Shown: positions 8,206-15,454 of the stretch, one piece after another
How positions within the stretch are numbered: the first letter of the stretch is position 1
Layout of the letters: each line of letters starts with the position of its first letter
Origin: Paenibacillus typhae
Lineage (GTDB): Bacteria; Bacillota; Bacilli; Paenibacillales; Paenibacillaceae
Length of the DNA: 64,000 nt
Assembly (NCBI RefSeq): GCF_900099765.1
Contig: NZ_FNDX01000028.1
Span: forward strand, 1 to 64,000
Direction of reading: 5' to 3'
Notes under the pieces: model-generated
What the model was told of the DNA's origin: nothing
Seen by the model: the letters and a program-made list of their open reading frames with translations, nothing else
Databases searched by the model: none
Position numbers and translations under genes: made by a program

Positions 8206-9015
8206 TTACGCTTCTTCGAGCTTGCTTAAAACATATGTTTCAAGTTCTTGATTGAATGTTTCGATAATCAACTCTTTATCTTCATTAATATTCTTCATCT
8301 TTATCATTTTTGCACTATTGAGCAATGCTAAGTAAGCCAGAATCAGTGATAGATATGCAACTCCCTCAAATGGTTCAAGTTCTTCTCTTTTTAAGTACAT
8401 TTTAGTTATATCGTCAGTTGAAAACGGCTTGTTGGCTTTATACACTTTATAAAAGCATACAAGCAAGTTTCTGTGAATGTCACTAACTTCACAAATTGTG
8501 ATTCCCAAATTTTGTTCAGTTTCTTTTATTTCAGTATCCTTTTTATGTGAATCAAATTGTTGGTATATATTCTTTATCAAATCGTTATTAGTAATATTAT
8601 AATTTTCAATGGAGTTCAACCTATTTCTCAATTCGTCAATTGTTGTAAGAAGACTATCTTTTAGTACAGTAGTTGATGCTGATAGTTCTCTACCAGCAAT
8701 TCCAATCTCATAAGTGATTTTTTGTAGTCCTTCATCGAATTCTTCTAAATTATCTAGCGACTTCTCGATTTTGTTAACAGAATCATTTAGACGTTCTGAT
8801 GAAGACTGCATTGAAAAACTCTGGTAAAACGAGTAAATCATTGCAACTACAGCTAATAGTATTGAAGCTAGGGTTCCGCCAAAACTAAAATAGTCAACTA
8901 CTTGTGCATTCGGTGTTAACCTTAATGTAGTAGTTAAAAGAATCGTGATTAGTAGAAAAACAATCCAGTAGAATAAATCTTTCTTAGTAATTATTTCTCG
9001 AGTTGTGTTTTTCAT
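8206..9015 (-). CDS. Membrane-anchored coiled-coil protein (cassette 1)
   Basis: A 269-residue protein I do not recognise. Two membrane segments (about residues 14-34 and 46-66) are followed by a long coiled coil (about 70-165; SSERLNDSVNKIEKSLDNLE and later heptads) and a helical C-terminal domain. The start ATG has AGGAGAAGG immediately upstream. It is the only gene between attC-like sites A and B and is read toward site A, as an integron cassette gene would be. Small membrane proteins with cytoplasmic domains are common among phage-defence effectors and cassette cargo, but no function can be assigned. Confidence 0.7.
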   Translation of the reverse strand: MKNTTREIITKKDLFYWIVFLLITILLTTTLRLTPNAQVVDYFSFGGTLASILLAVVAMIYSFYQSFSMQSSSERLNDSVNKIEKSLDNLEEFDEGLQKITYEIGIAGRELSASTTVLKDSLLTTIDELRNRLNSIENYNITNNDLIKNIYQQFDSHKKDTEIKETEQNLGITICEVSDIHRNLLVCFYKVYKANKPFSTDDITKMYLKREELEPFEGVAYLSLILAYLALLNSAKMIKMKNINEDKELIIETFNQELETYVLSKLEEA

Positions 9016-9035
9016 TTCCTTCTCCTTTTAATCAT

Positions 9036-9166
9036 TTCAGATAAACGTTCCTGCATTCCCGAACTCGTAGGGTTCTCGTAGGGTTGTTAGCCTGAACTCA
9101 CTCCCCCCAATCTTCTGGCAGGCTCAGGGCCGAAAGGTCCGCAGCGTGAATATATTGTTATACGAA
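9036..9166 (-). repeat. attC-like site B
   Basis: Bounded by TTCAGATAAACG (9036-9047) and GTTATACGAA (9157-9166). The minus strand begins TTCGTATAACAATATATTCA, which resembles the RYYYAAC-AAT start of integron attC sites. The inner stem AGCCTG (9089-9094) / CAGGCT (9119-9124) and the shared AGGGTTGTTAGCCTGA block link it to A and E. Length about 131 bp. Confidence 0.6.
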
Positions 9167-9221
9167 GGTCAGGGCTCCTCTGAAATACTTACTTTTCTCT
9201 TTGATATCATTTAAATTAATT

Positions 9222-9827
9222 CTATAACTGATAATAATCTTTCAATGTATAATTATCACTTGCCTGTAGCAATCTTTTTTTATGCATTTCAATTAAGTCT
9301 TTGATGCTTTTTTTCGCTTCTGTTGATATATAGTTCTGAAAAGATCCTTTTAATTTATCTTCCGAATTAATCATTTTTTCAATGATCATGCATGTCTTTA
9401 GTGTTCTATCCAATGCGGATTCAGCGAACTTACTATACTCACTTTTCTTAAAGAAATATTTTTCTGAATTAAATAAATACATTAGTTCCGATGTAATATC
9501 ATTAATCGAACTTGTCGATTGTCTATACAATTCGTCAGGTTTTTTATTCATTTCTACATATTCAATGACACTCATTATGTTTTGTAATAACTTAGAACTA
9601 ATAACGTAATACTTTTTGTTTAAGTTGTTTTTTTCTTTAAAGTAAGATGTTATTGATATGAATGAAGTAACTATACTACTTGTAAACAATCCAATTGTTA
9701 TATTGTTAACAAAACTAATCCATTCAGAATCAGTTGATCCGATAAAAAAAACAATAACAATAGAAGATAAAATAGATAACATTGCAATAATAAATGAGAT
9801 ATAAAATACGTTTCTGTTTAAATTCAT
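9222..9827 (-). CDS. Small two-helix membrane protein (cassette 2)
   Basis: A 201-residue protein with two membrane segments in the first 60 residues and a charged helical C-terminal part containing SEKYFFKKSEYSKFAESALD. No family was recognised. The topology resembles the neighbouring cassette-1 protein (N-terminal membrane hairpin, cytoplasmic helices), but no sequence similarity is evident. ATG 9827 follows AGGAGACTTTGA. It is the sole gene between attC-like sites B and C. Function unknown. Confidence 0.7.
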   Translation of the reverse strand: MNLNRNVFYISFIIAMLSILSSIVIVFFIGSTDSEWISFVNNITIGLFTSSIVTSFISITSYFKEKNNLNKKYYVISSKLLQNIMSVIEYVEMNKKPDELYRQSTSSINDITSELMYLFNSEKYFFKKSEYSKFAESALDRTLKTCMIIEKMINSEDKLKGSFQNYISTEAKKSIKDLIEMHKKRLLQASDNYTLKDYYQL

Positions 9828-9895
9828 TCAAAGTCTCCTATTCAACAAAGTTTATCAATCAATATATTACTTGAACTGTGTTGCACTATCCGACT

Positions 9896-9976
9896 TTCGT
9901 ATAACGCCTCAGTATTCACGAACCCGAAAGGCCTAAGGCACTTCAGTGCCGGGGCGAAGAAGTACAATGTTATGAG
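9896..9976 (-). repeat. attC-like site C (shortest, 81 bp)
   Basis: Bounded by TTCGTATAAC (9896-9905) and GTTATGAG (9969-9976), with an inner stem GGCAC (9937-9941) / GTGCC (9946-9950). The minus strand ends GTGAATACTGAGGCGTTATA, very like the GGCGTTRRRY end of classical attC sites. TATTCACGAACCCG is shared with site E. Confidence 0.65.
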
Positions 9977-10107
9977 TTGTTCCCCCATGGGATCTTAGAA
10001 TCCTCTAATTGCTCTTGACTTGTGTAGCTCTTGAACTGTATAGCTCTTGATTTGTATAGCATGTAGCAGATACTTACTCTTTAGATTCATTCTTACATGG
10101 GGGATTT
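9977..10107. other. Cassette 3: gene-less 131-bp segment with 16-bp tandem repeats
   Basis: No plausible gene. Three tandem 16-bp copies of CTCTTGAACTGTATAG (10012-10027, 10028-10043, 10044-10059) lie between CCCCCATG near 9982 and CATGGGGG near 10097, which form an inverted pair. It could be a regulatory or RNA-encoding cassette. Confidence 0.45.
10012..10059. repeat. Three 16-bp tandem repeats
   Basis: CTCTTGACTTGTGTAG, CTCTTGAACTGTATAG and CTCTTGATTTGTATAG follow each other without spacing; each copy differs from the next at two or three positions. Confidence 0.8.
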
Positions 10108-10290
10108 CCTATAACGTTCTAGCATGCATGCCCCCCTGGATTAAGGCAACTGTCGATCTAGCGCAGCGGTCGACCTGCCGGGCCGCAGACTTAGCCAGTG
10201 CAGGGTTGTTCTCTGAACAGCTTACCTGGCAATAACTTTCCGGAGACCGAGGGGCGTTAGCCACGATATGTGAATACGTTGTTACACAAA
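10108..10290 (-). repeat. attC-like site D
   Basis: Bounded by CCTATAACG (10108-10116) and GTTACACAAA (10281-10290). The latter is preceded by GATATGTGAATACGTT, similar to the right arms of A and B. An inner pair is GTCGA (10152-10156) / TCGAC (10170-10174), and CAGGGTTGTTCTCTGAACAG is a diverged form of the block shared by A, B and E. It is longer (183 bp) than typical attC sites. Confidence 0.5.
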
Positions 10291-10305
10291 GTTCCTCACT
10301 ACAAA

Positions 10306-10339
10306 GAAAAAGCCCAAGAATATTTACCTCCTAGGCTTT
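10306..10339 (-). terminator. Terminator after the DUF262 gene
   Basis: On the minus strand AAGCCTA pairs with TTGGGCTT and is followed by TTTTC. It lies just past the stop codon, inside cassette 4. Confidence 0.55.
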
Positions 10340-10350
10340 GAAGCATATTG

Positions 10351-11358
10351 CTATAGGTTATCTAAATTTTCTTCAAGTAATTCACCACGAGCAATTCTTC
10401 CCACCCTACCTGCCGTTCCCTGAAAGATATAGTTATAGAACTTAGCATATTTATTTTCATTCTTACTCTTGCCTTTGTTTTCAATAATCTCTGTTTCAAG
10501 TCTTAAGAGCATTGCTTCAAGGTCCTGCTTTGAAGGTAATCTCTCTGTCCGTTTTTTAAAATTAACCGTCTCAACTAATAGTGAGAATAAACTTGAACGA
10601 CGGTACCAAATAGTGTCGCTTGGAAGTTCCAATGATTTAATTAAACTCATGACACTAGTCAAAGATTCAAGCATGAATGCTTTATTGGGATATTCATCGT
10701 CATACTTTTTAATAAAACTTTCAACTTCATTATCACTGGTAAAATATCCACCCGTTTCAATTGTAGCCATTATTAGTGTAATAAACTCCAAATCCTTCAT
10801 TCTAGAGGACTCACTATCCCCAAAGACTTCTAAATCAGCAAGTAAATTTGTCCCAATAATTTCTTTAGCGGTCTTAATAAACTCCCCTTCGTACAATGCA
10901 TTATTGATTTCTATTGCATTTAATGCATATTGTACCGAGTTAATTCTATTAAATATAACTTTAATATCTTCCAAACTGAGTCTTCCCAAGTCTCTAACAA
11001 CTACATTGTAATCAAAGAAGTTTGTCTGAGTACCTTCATCAAGTTCAACAAACCTCGGAATGTTTCTTAAAACTAATTCAGGATCATTAGAGATATACTG
11101 ATGCAAGGTATGTAATCTTTGTTGACCATCGACAACAAGGGTTTGGGATTTTTGGGTTTTCAAGTCTATCTTACCATCAGCAAAATATACCTCTGGAAAA
11201 GGATAGCCTTGTAGAATTGTTTCAATAAACCCTTCCTTATGCTTATTATTCCAAACTAGTTTTCTTTGAAAACTAGGTTGCAATATCAAGGTCCCTTCTT
11301 TCATCAAATTAAATAACTCGATTATTTTTTTGTTTGTGGCTGTCCCAATAGTTGGCAT
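10351..11358 (-). CDS. DUF262-domain protein (ParB/Srx-like nuclease-related fold), cassette 4
   Basis: 335 residues. The N-terminal DUF262 hallmarks are present: LQPSFQRKLVWNNKHKEGFI near residues 26-45 and LVVDGQQRLHTLHQYI near 74-89, the DGQQR motif of the family. DUF262 domains occur in GmrSD-type modification-dependent enzymes and in many defence islands, where the domain can hydrolyse nucleotides or cut DNA. The C-terminal half is helical, without a visible HNH (DUF1524) domain, so this is a short DUF262-only form. ATG overlaps the upstream TAA as TAATG, with AGGAGGG inside the upstream gene, so it is tightly coupled to the nucleotidyltransferase-like gene. Its target is unknown. Confidence 0.8.
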   Translation of the reverse strand: MPTIGTATNKKIIELFNLMKEGTLILQPSFQRKLVWNNKHKEGFIETILQGYPFPEVYFADGKIDLKTQKSQTLVVDGQQRLHTLHQYISNDPELVLRNIPRFVELDEGTQTNFFDYNVVVRDLGRLSLEDIKVIFNRINSVQYALNAIEINNALYEGEFIKTAKEIIGTNLLADLEVFGDSESSRMKDLEFITLIMATIETGGYFTSDNEVESFIKKYDDEYPNKAFMLESLTSVMSLIKSLELPSDTIWYRRSSLFSLLVETVNFKKRTERLPSKQDLEAMLLRLETEIIENKGKSKNENKYAKFYNYIFQGTAGRVGRIARGELLEENLDNL

Positions 11359-11948
11359 TAACGGAACCCTCCTGCCCTTAATTTCCGCAAATTTGCTTCA
11401 TGATACTGTTTGAAAAAATACTCATTCTTAAAAACTGCTCCTGTTACCTTTCTCTTATCATACTTCTTATACGAAATGCTACCAAAGAAATCAAACCATT
11501 CTTGCTTAAATGGATAGCTAAAAGGAAATTTATCCGGTCTAATCCACCCCTTGAAAAAGTAATCAAGGAAATTTCTATACAATTTATCTTCCGTAAACGA
11601 CCTTGACGTTAAGTTAATATTAAAGGTATGCAGTTGCTTCCAAAAGTGATCGAACAATTCTTCTGAAATAATGACTGCGTCAATATCGGATTCATCATTT
11701 ACAGTTCTCCAAAGTTTTGTTGGAGCTATGCTGAACCCTAGCTTGGCCGAACCCACAACAACGATCTGCGTTGTGCTCAAAGTAAACTTATTTGCAATTT
11801 CCCTCTTTAATTCAAAGTACAACTGTTCATTTGCATTGAAGAGATAAGGAGTACCGAACAATATATGCCTTTCGACTAATTCTGCTTCACTTAGTTCCTG
11901 ATTTCCTAAATCTTCCTTGAAATTCCCCAGTAATTGTTCTACATCCAC
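11358..11948 (-). CDS. Nucleotidyltransferase-fold protein coupled to DUF262, cassette 4
   Basis: 196 residues. IVVVGSAKLGFSI (about 62-74) followed by NDESDIDAVII (about 84-94) is the GS...DxD pattern of polymerase-beta-type nucleotidyltransferases. A third catalytic acid is not obvious. It could modify a protein or tRNA, or act as an antitoxin-like enzyme. The start is GTG 11948 behind GGAGG. With the DUF262 gene it forms the only two-gene cassette of the array; a toxin-antitoxin or abortive-infection role is inferred from this pairing and the island setting. Confidence 0.7.
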   Translation of the reverse strand: MDVEQLLGNFKEDLGNQELSEAELVERHILFGTPYLFNANEQLYFELKREIANKFTLSTTQIVVVGSAKLGFSIAPTKLWRTVNDESDIDAVIISEELFDHFWKQLHTFNINLTSRSFTEDKLYRNFLDYFFKGWIRPDKFPFSYPFKQEWFDFFGSISYKKYDKRKVTGAVFKNEYFFKQYHEANLRKLRAGGFR

Positions 11949-12030
11949 TATATTACCTCCACCCTAGGAAAACAATTCCATCTTTGATTATATATCTTTT
12001 AAATTGGTTTGTCTCTTGCATTTGAGGAAT

Positions 12031-12201
12031 TTCGTGTAAAGTTTTTGTATTCACGAACCCGAGAACCTTAAGGCAGGTCCAGCCTTCGGACGAGACGCAG
12101 TTAGGTTTGCAGGGTTGTTCGCCTGATTCCACTCCCGGCTTCTTCCTCATCAGGCGAACCAAGGCCCAAATGGCCCCCAGCGTTGATAAATGTTTCATCT
12201 A
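12031..12201 (-). repeat. attC-like site E
   Basis: Bounded by TTCGTGTAAAG (12031-12041) and GTTTCATCTA (12192-12201). The inner stem is 11 bp, GTTCGCCTGAT (12117-12127) / ATCAGGCGAAC (12149-12159). TATTCACGAACCCGAG is shared with C, and GCAGGGTTGTTCGCCTGAT with A and B. Length 171 bp. Confidence 0.55.
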
Positions 12202-12416
12202 TTCGTATATCTCTACTGCGGATCTCATAATTTCTTTCGATGTTTAGATAGCCAGGAATTATTTACCGCTTGTTTTGAATGGTTACCCTGCTGTACTGTT
12301 AAATTAATCAACCACCACAGTCTATTTCATCCGTATCGGATGGGATATTTTGTGGTGGTTTTTTCTGATTAAACATATTCATAAATTAATTAAGCTAATC
12401 AACGTAGAAACGTTAT
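12202..12416. other. Cassette 5 and attI-like junction, no gene
   Basis: This stretch holds a strong hairpin (next entry) but no convincing gene. Its right edge, GTAGAAACG (12404-12412), is partly complementary to the right edge of site E (GTTTCATCTA) and is followed directly by the last codons of the HTH gene, whose stop is at 12417. That makes 12404-12416 the best candidate for the primary (attI-like) insertion site. Confidence 0.45.
12310..12366. terminator. Hairpin in gene-less cassette 5
   Basis: AACCACCACA (12310-12319) pairs with TGTGGTGGTT (12351-12360) and is followed by TTTT on the plus strand; an inner stem CATCCG/CGGATG sits in the loop. It may insulate the cassettes from transcription or end a short RNA. 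Confidence 0.6.
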
Positions 12417-12746
12417 TCAAGAATCTGGGGAGTTAGCGTGAATCCAAGAATTGATGGAGTCTCTATAAAATAAGATCCTTCTTCGTACTCTTACAAAGGG
12501 AATTTGATTTTCACGTACCATTGTATAGATACAGTCTGATGAAACCCCAAGATAATCAGACAACTCCAATACAGAAAACACAGCCTTCATTTGAAGTTCA
12601 GCTTGTTGTGCGGCTGAATTAGCGTCACTGCTATCAGCAACTGTGTCAGATTGAAACTTTTCTTTCCGGACGCCGACAAGCAGTTGTTCTTCCATTTGTA
12701 CTAATGTTTTTAATAATTGAATTCTTAATAAGTCGTATTCTCGCAT
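12417..12746 (-). CDS. Excisionase-type helix-turn-helix protein next to the cassette array
   Basis: 109 residues. The C-terminal part, VFSVLELSDYLGVSSDCIYTMVRENQIPFVRVRRRILFYRDSINSWI, is a complete MerR/excisionase-type (HTH_17) DNA-binding domain; the N-terminal 55 residues are helical and polar. Such proteins act as recombination directionality factors or repressors. It is divergent from the recombinase operon across about 280 bp and co-directional with the cassettes, and its stop codon abuts the first cassette boundary. It could therefore bend the insertion site, regulate the recombinases, or have a promoter that reads into the cassettes. All three roles are inference. Confidence 0.75.
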   Translation of the reverse strand: MREYDLLRIQLLKTLVQMEEQLLVGVRKEKFQSDTVADSSDANSAAQQAELQMKAVFSVLELSDYLGVSSDCIYTMVRENQIPFVRVRRRILFYRDSINSWIHANSPDS

Positions 12747-12962
12747 AACGTTCCCCCTTTTATTAAACGTGACTATTAAAAAAGTTCTTTCCAGCAGATC
12801 TTTTAAGTTATAAATGAAAGTCCTTTTTTATAGAAGTTCTATTACTTTTCATTTGGAATTACAAATTACATTTAAAGATTTAAAGAGAAATGTGGTGAGA
12901 ACCCTTGATCCTTCAAATGGCCCTGAATACATTAATCTCCCACTCTTGGTTGTTTAGTCGAT

Positions 12963-12980
12963 TACTCACATATATGAGTA
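12963..12980. promoter_or_regulatory. Palindromic operator candidate in the divergent region
   Basis: TACTCACATATATGAGTA is an inverted repeat (TACTCA/TGAGTA) about 50 bp upstream of the 13030 gene. It lies between the divergent HTH gene and the recombinase operon, where an autoregulatory operator would be expected. Confidence 0.4.
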
Positions 12981-13029
12981 TCTCGGTATTCGTTTCTCAA
13001 CATGGTTATGATAGATGTGGTGAATATAA

Positions 13030-13830
13030 ATGAATATAAAAGATGAATTTTGGGATCAGCCGGTACGTAAAGCACAGGAATTGTTGAATACAACAGATAT
13101 TAAAAGTAGAGCGCAATGTCGCAGCTATATACTTGATGCGAACTATCGTTTACTTTTCCGTATTCAAATTTATAAATCACTCTGGGAGCAGTTAATTCTG
13201 TATCCGGATATCTTCTTTCGAAGACAGCTCTATGCAAAATCATTTGCTTTAAGCCAACAAATGATTAAGGAAGGACTAGGAGTTTCAACGGGATCTGCTC
13301 ACAACCTATTAAACGCGACTCAGGAGCCACCTCTCAGCGTCATTCATTCCTATGCAGCCATGTGCAACGTTCCTTGGCAAACGATCGTAGAGGAAAACCC
13401 TGATCAGAAGTATTTTTCTATTCCAACAGAATATTGGTTTAATGGAGCTTCCGTTGAAAAACGAATCGATGAACTTAATGAAGAGCGAAATCAGGTCCAT
13501 AGCATACGTGGTTACTGGATCAGTAATCCCATTTCACTTTTTGAGGGGGAGAATAACCCCATTACAGCAAGATGGGTAAGAAGCTATCCAGAAATAGAGT
13601 ATCTCGAATTCCATTTAAATTACGAAACCTCACTCTATCCTCAAAAAAGAACAACCATTAAGAAAATGTTTCCGTTCGCAACGCATCTGGTGACCACCTA
13701 CACACCTCTGCAGCCAATGCATAAACGTTCTTTTTGGATTTTAGGACCAAAGCCAAAAAAGCAAACTGCATTTGCAGAAATATTGAAAGTTATCGAGAAG
13801 CGCGAATTCACCTCTGTATTGCCCCTTTAG
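13030..13830 (+). CDS. Unrecognised DNA-binding-like protein, first gene of the recombinase operon
   Basis: 266 residues, family not recognised. Residues about 77-125 (LSQQMIKEGLGVSTGSAHNL and following NATQEPPLSVIHSYAAMCNV) look like a Cro/C1-type helix-turn-helix. The rest is a mixed alpha/beta domain with a WILGPKPKK segment near the end. The start ATG follows GGTGAATATAA. Position and strand suggest it is co-transcribed with the three recombinases and acts as an accessory or regulatory factor. A spacer of about 114 bp with an inverted repeat separates it from them. Confidence 0.6.
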   Translation: MNIKDEFWDQPVRKAQELLNTTDIKSRAQCRSYILDANYRLLFRIQIYKSLWEQLILYPDIFFRRQLYAKSFALSQQMIKEGLGVSTGSAHNLLNATQEPPLSVIHSYAAMCNVPWQTIVEENPDQKYFSIPTEYWFNGASVEKRIDELNEERNQVHSIRGYWISNPISLFEGENNPITARWVRSYPEIEYLEFHLNYETSLYPQKRTTIKKMFPFATHLVTTYTPLQPMHKRSFWILGPKPKKQTAFAEILKVIEKREFTSVLPL

Positions 13831-13868
13831 AAAAAGGCTTACATCGCCTCCATTATGTTGGCTTTTCT

Positions 13869-13905
13869 CACGTTGATGAGTGATTAACTACAAATCATCA
13901 ACGTG
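13869..13905. promoter_or_regulatory. 11-bp inverted repeat upstream of the recombinase trio
   Basis: CACGTTGATGA (13869-13879) and TCATCAACGTG (13895-13905) form a perfect inverted repeat with a 15-nt spacer, ending 39 bp before the ATG of the first recombinase. It could be an operator, an attenuator stem or a recombinase binding pair. Confidence 0.45.
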
Positions 13906-13944
13906 GTTAGGCTAGTGCTAACAAACCTAATGGAGGCTACGCTT

Positions 13945-15438
13945 ATGAAGAAACAATCTTCTGATACACCCCCTCATTTAGAAAATCAAAACAACCTCGA
14001 AACCCAAGAATCTTTTCGGCAGAATTTTTCTTTTGCCGAAAAGATTCTTAACGTTCAGGGTATGTTTCCCACCCTCAGTGACGATCATGATATTAGAAAA
14101 GTCACGCGGGAGAAGGTGGAACATATGCTGTATGCCAAACAACAGATACCGGAAATTCAAACTATGGAAGACAAGGCCTATTTAGGGGCAAAAGGTATTA
14201 ATCAATGGATCTGGGAGAACAAAGTACAAGCTGAAATACCTCAAAGCTTATTGCGAGAGTATTTACGTCGCAGTATGCGCAATGCACCCCATGTCTTTTT
14301 CAGGAAACTCCAACTTACTCGCAACCTGGTACTTCACACTGCAGAACTTTTTGAGATCGCACCTTCTCAGATTGAAGATGAACACTTGCTTAATCCCAAG
14401 ACCCTTCATCAGGGGTTCAAACACCTAGCGAAGGATTCGTACACATCAACCCTATTCCAATTTTTAATGCGAAGATCCATTCAACACGGAAGGTTAGAAA
14501 AGATCCTCCCGTTCATTAAAGGATCAGACAAGCAGACAAATATGCATCCGAGAATCCTGGGCTTCCAAATGTATATGGAGGAAAAAGGATTTTCTCGTAA
14601 ACATATTCGAAACACATCTACCCAAGTAAATCAGCTCTTGATTTGGCTTTGTACAAACGTACAGACATTTAAGCAATCAACCCCTGATACAATCTCCGTT
14701 TTTCAAATTCAAAATGAACATTTGCTAATGTACCGCACCTACAAACTTAAGCTCGTAAGGGATGGAGAGTGCAGTCAAATCTCATTTACACATAGCATAT
14801 ATGCCATTCGCTCATTCTATCGTTTTTTACATGAAAGATTTGGCTTTGAGTCGCCTTTACAGCGCTTCCGTTCCATTAAGGCCCCCCGATACAGCCCTCG
14901 TGAGCTTCCAACGGATCAGCAAATCGAAGCCTTTTTTCATATGGTGGGGCAGTATGCAAGAAATCCTGTCCGTGAACAGATTGGGTATCGTTTGATGTTC
15001 CATCTGGGGCTCCGATTATCTGAAGTGGCACATATCAAACTGAGTGATATTAATTTAGGAACACGAACAATTGTTATCCATAGCAAAGGTAACAAGAGTC
15101 ACGTTTTACCACTGTCCGGAAAACTTTGTTCTCTTTTACAAGAGCTTCAAACCCAACCGAGGACAACCTACCTCTTGGGACAAAGAATCTCTACGATTAA
15201 ACACGAGGTATATGAATATTTCATTCTTTATGCAATGATTGCCGGCTGGTCGTTTCCAGGCGGCGTTCATATTTTCCGTCATATGTTTATAACGCGTCTT
15301 GCCTTTAAAGGCATCCTACCGCAAGCGATAAAGGAATTAGCCCGTGTACGTATGCTGGATACCGTAGGGCTATATATTCATATGGCGCACCGAGACCAGC
15401 ACATGATTCGTCAAATTAATTTACTTCAGTATGAATAA
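13945..15438 (+). CDS. Tyrosine recombinase 1 of three
   Basis: 497 residues, with an unusually long N-terminal region (about 200 residues) before the SAM-like core-binding domain. The catalytic domain shows GLRLSE with Arg357, a beta-hairpin lysine in HSKGNKSH, HIFRH (His442, Arg445) and the nucleophile Tyr477 in GLYIH. The usual LGH box is replaced by ARVRML, so the second histidine is missing. ATG 13945 follows GGAGG by 8 nt; an upstream in-frame GTG at 13903 lies in the inverted repeat and has no ribosome site. It is followed after 16 bp by recombinase 2. Closest known arrangements are Tn554-type transposition genes and recombinase-in-trio (RIT) elements, but sizes differ. Confidence 0.85.
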   Translation: MKKQSSDTPPHLENQNNLETQESFRQNFSFAEKILNVQGMFPTLSDDHDIRKVTREKVEHMLYAKQQIPEIQTMEDKAYLGAKGINQWIWENKVQAEIPQSLLREYLRRSMRNAPHVFFRKLQLTRNLVLHTAELFEIAPSQIEDEHLLNPKTLHQGFKHLAKDSYTSTLFQFLMRRSIQHGRLEKILPFIKGSDKQTNMHPRILGFQMYMEEKGFSRKHIRNTSTQVNQLLIWLCTNVQTFKQSTPDTISVFQIQNEHLLMYRTYKLKLVRDGECSQISFTHSIYAIRSFYRFLHERFGFESPLQRFRSIKAPRYSPRELPTDQQIEAFFHMVGQYARNPVREQIGYRLMFHLGLRLSEVAHIKLSDINLGTRTIVIHSKGNKSHVLPLSGKLCSLLQELQTQPRTTYLLGQRISTIKHEVYEYFILYAMIAGWSFPGGVHIFRHMFITRLAFKGILPQAIKELARVRMLDTVGLYIHMAHRDQHMIRQINLLQYE

Positions 15439-15454
15439 GAAGGAGGTACCTGTT

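Larger units (their letters stand above)
8014..12412 (-). mobile_element. Integron-like gene cassette array
   Basis: Five GC-rich structured sites (A-E) alternate with AT-rich segments carrying minus-strand genes or no gene. Each AT-rich segment is bounded by a pair of short sequences complementary to each other: 9157-9166 with 9896-9905 match 10/10; 8192-8201 with 9036-9045 and 10281-10290 with 12031-12040 match 8/10; 9969-9976 with 10108-10115 and 12194-12201 with 12404-12411 match about 6/8. That is the relation expected between the R' and R'' ends of an integron cassette. On the minus strand the order is gene, then site, with C[G]-TT at most boundaries. The array ends at the HTH gene next to the recombinase operon. 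Homology to true attC sites is inferred, not shown. Confidence 0.55.

Noticed and set aside
10047-10235. 62-codon plus-strand frame over cassette 3 and site D
   Set aside because: Covers the tandem repeats and structured site D; no ribosome site.
11953-12198. 81-codon minus-strand frame upstream of the nucleotidyltransferase-like gene
   Set aside because: Most of it lies inside attC-like site E and follows the palindrome rather than a protein pattern.
8014-12201. CRISPR array as explanation of the regular repeats
   Set aside because: Spacings (about 0.1-1.7 kb) and imperfect, varied repeats do not fit; no cas genes.
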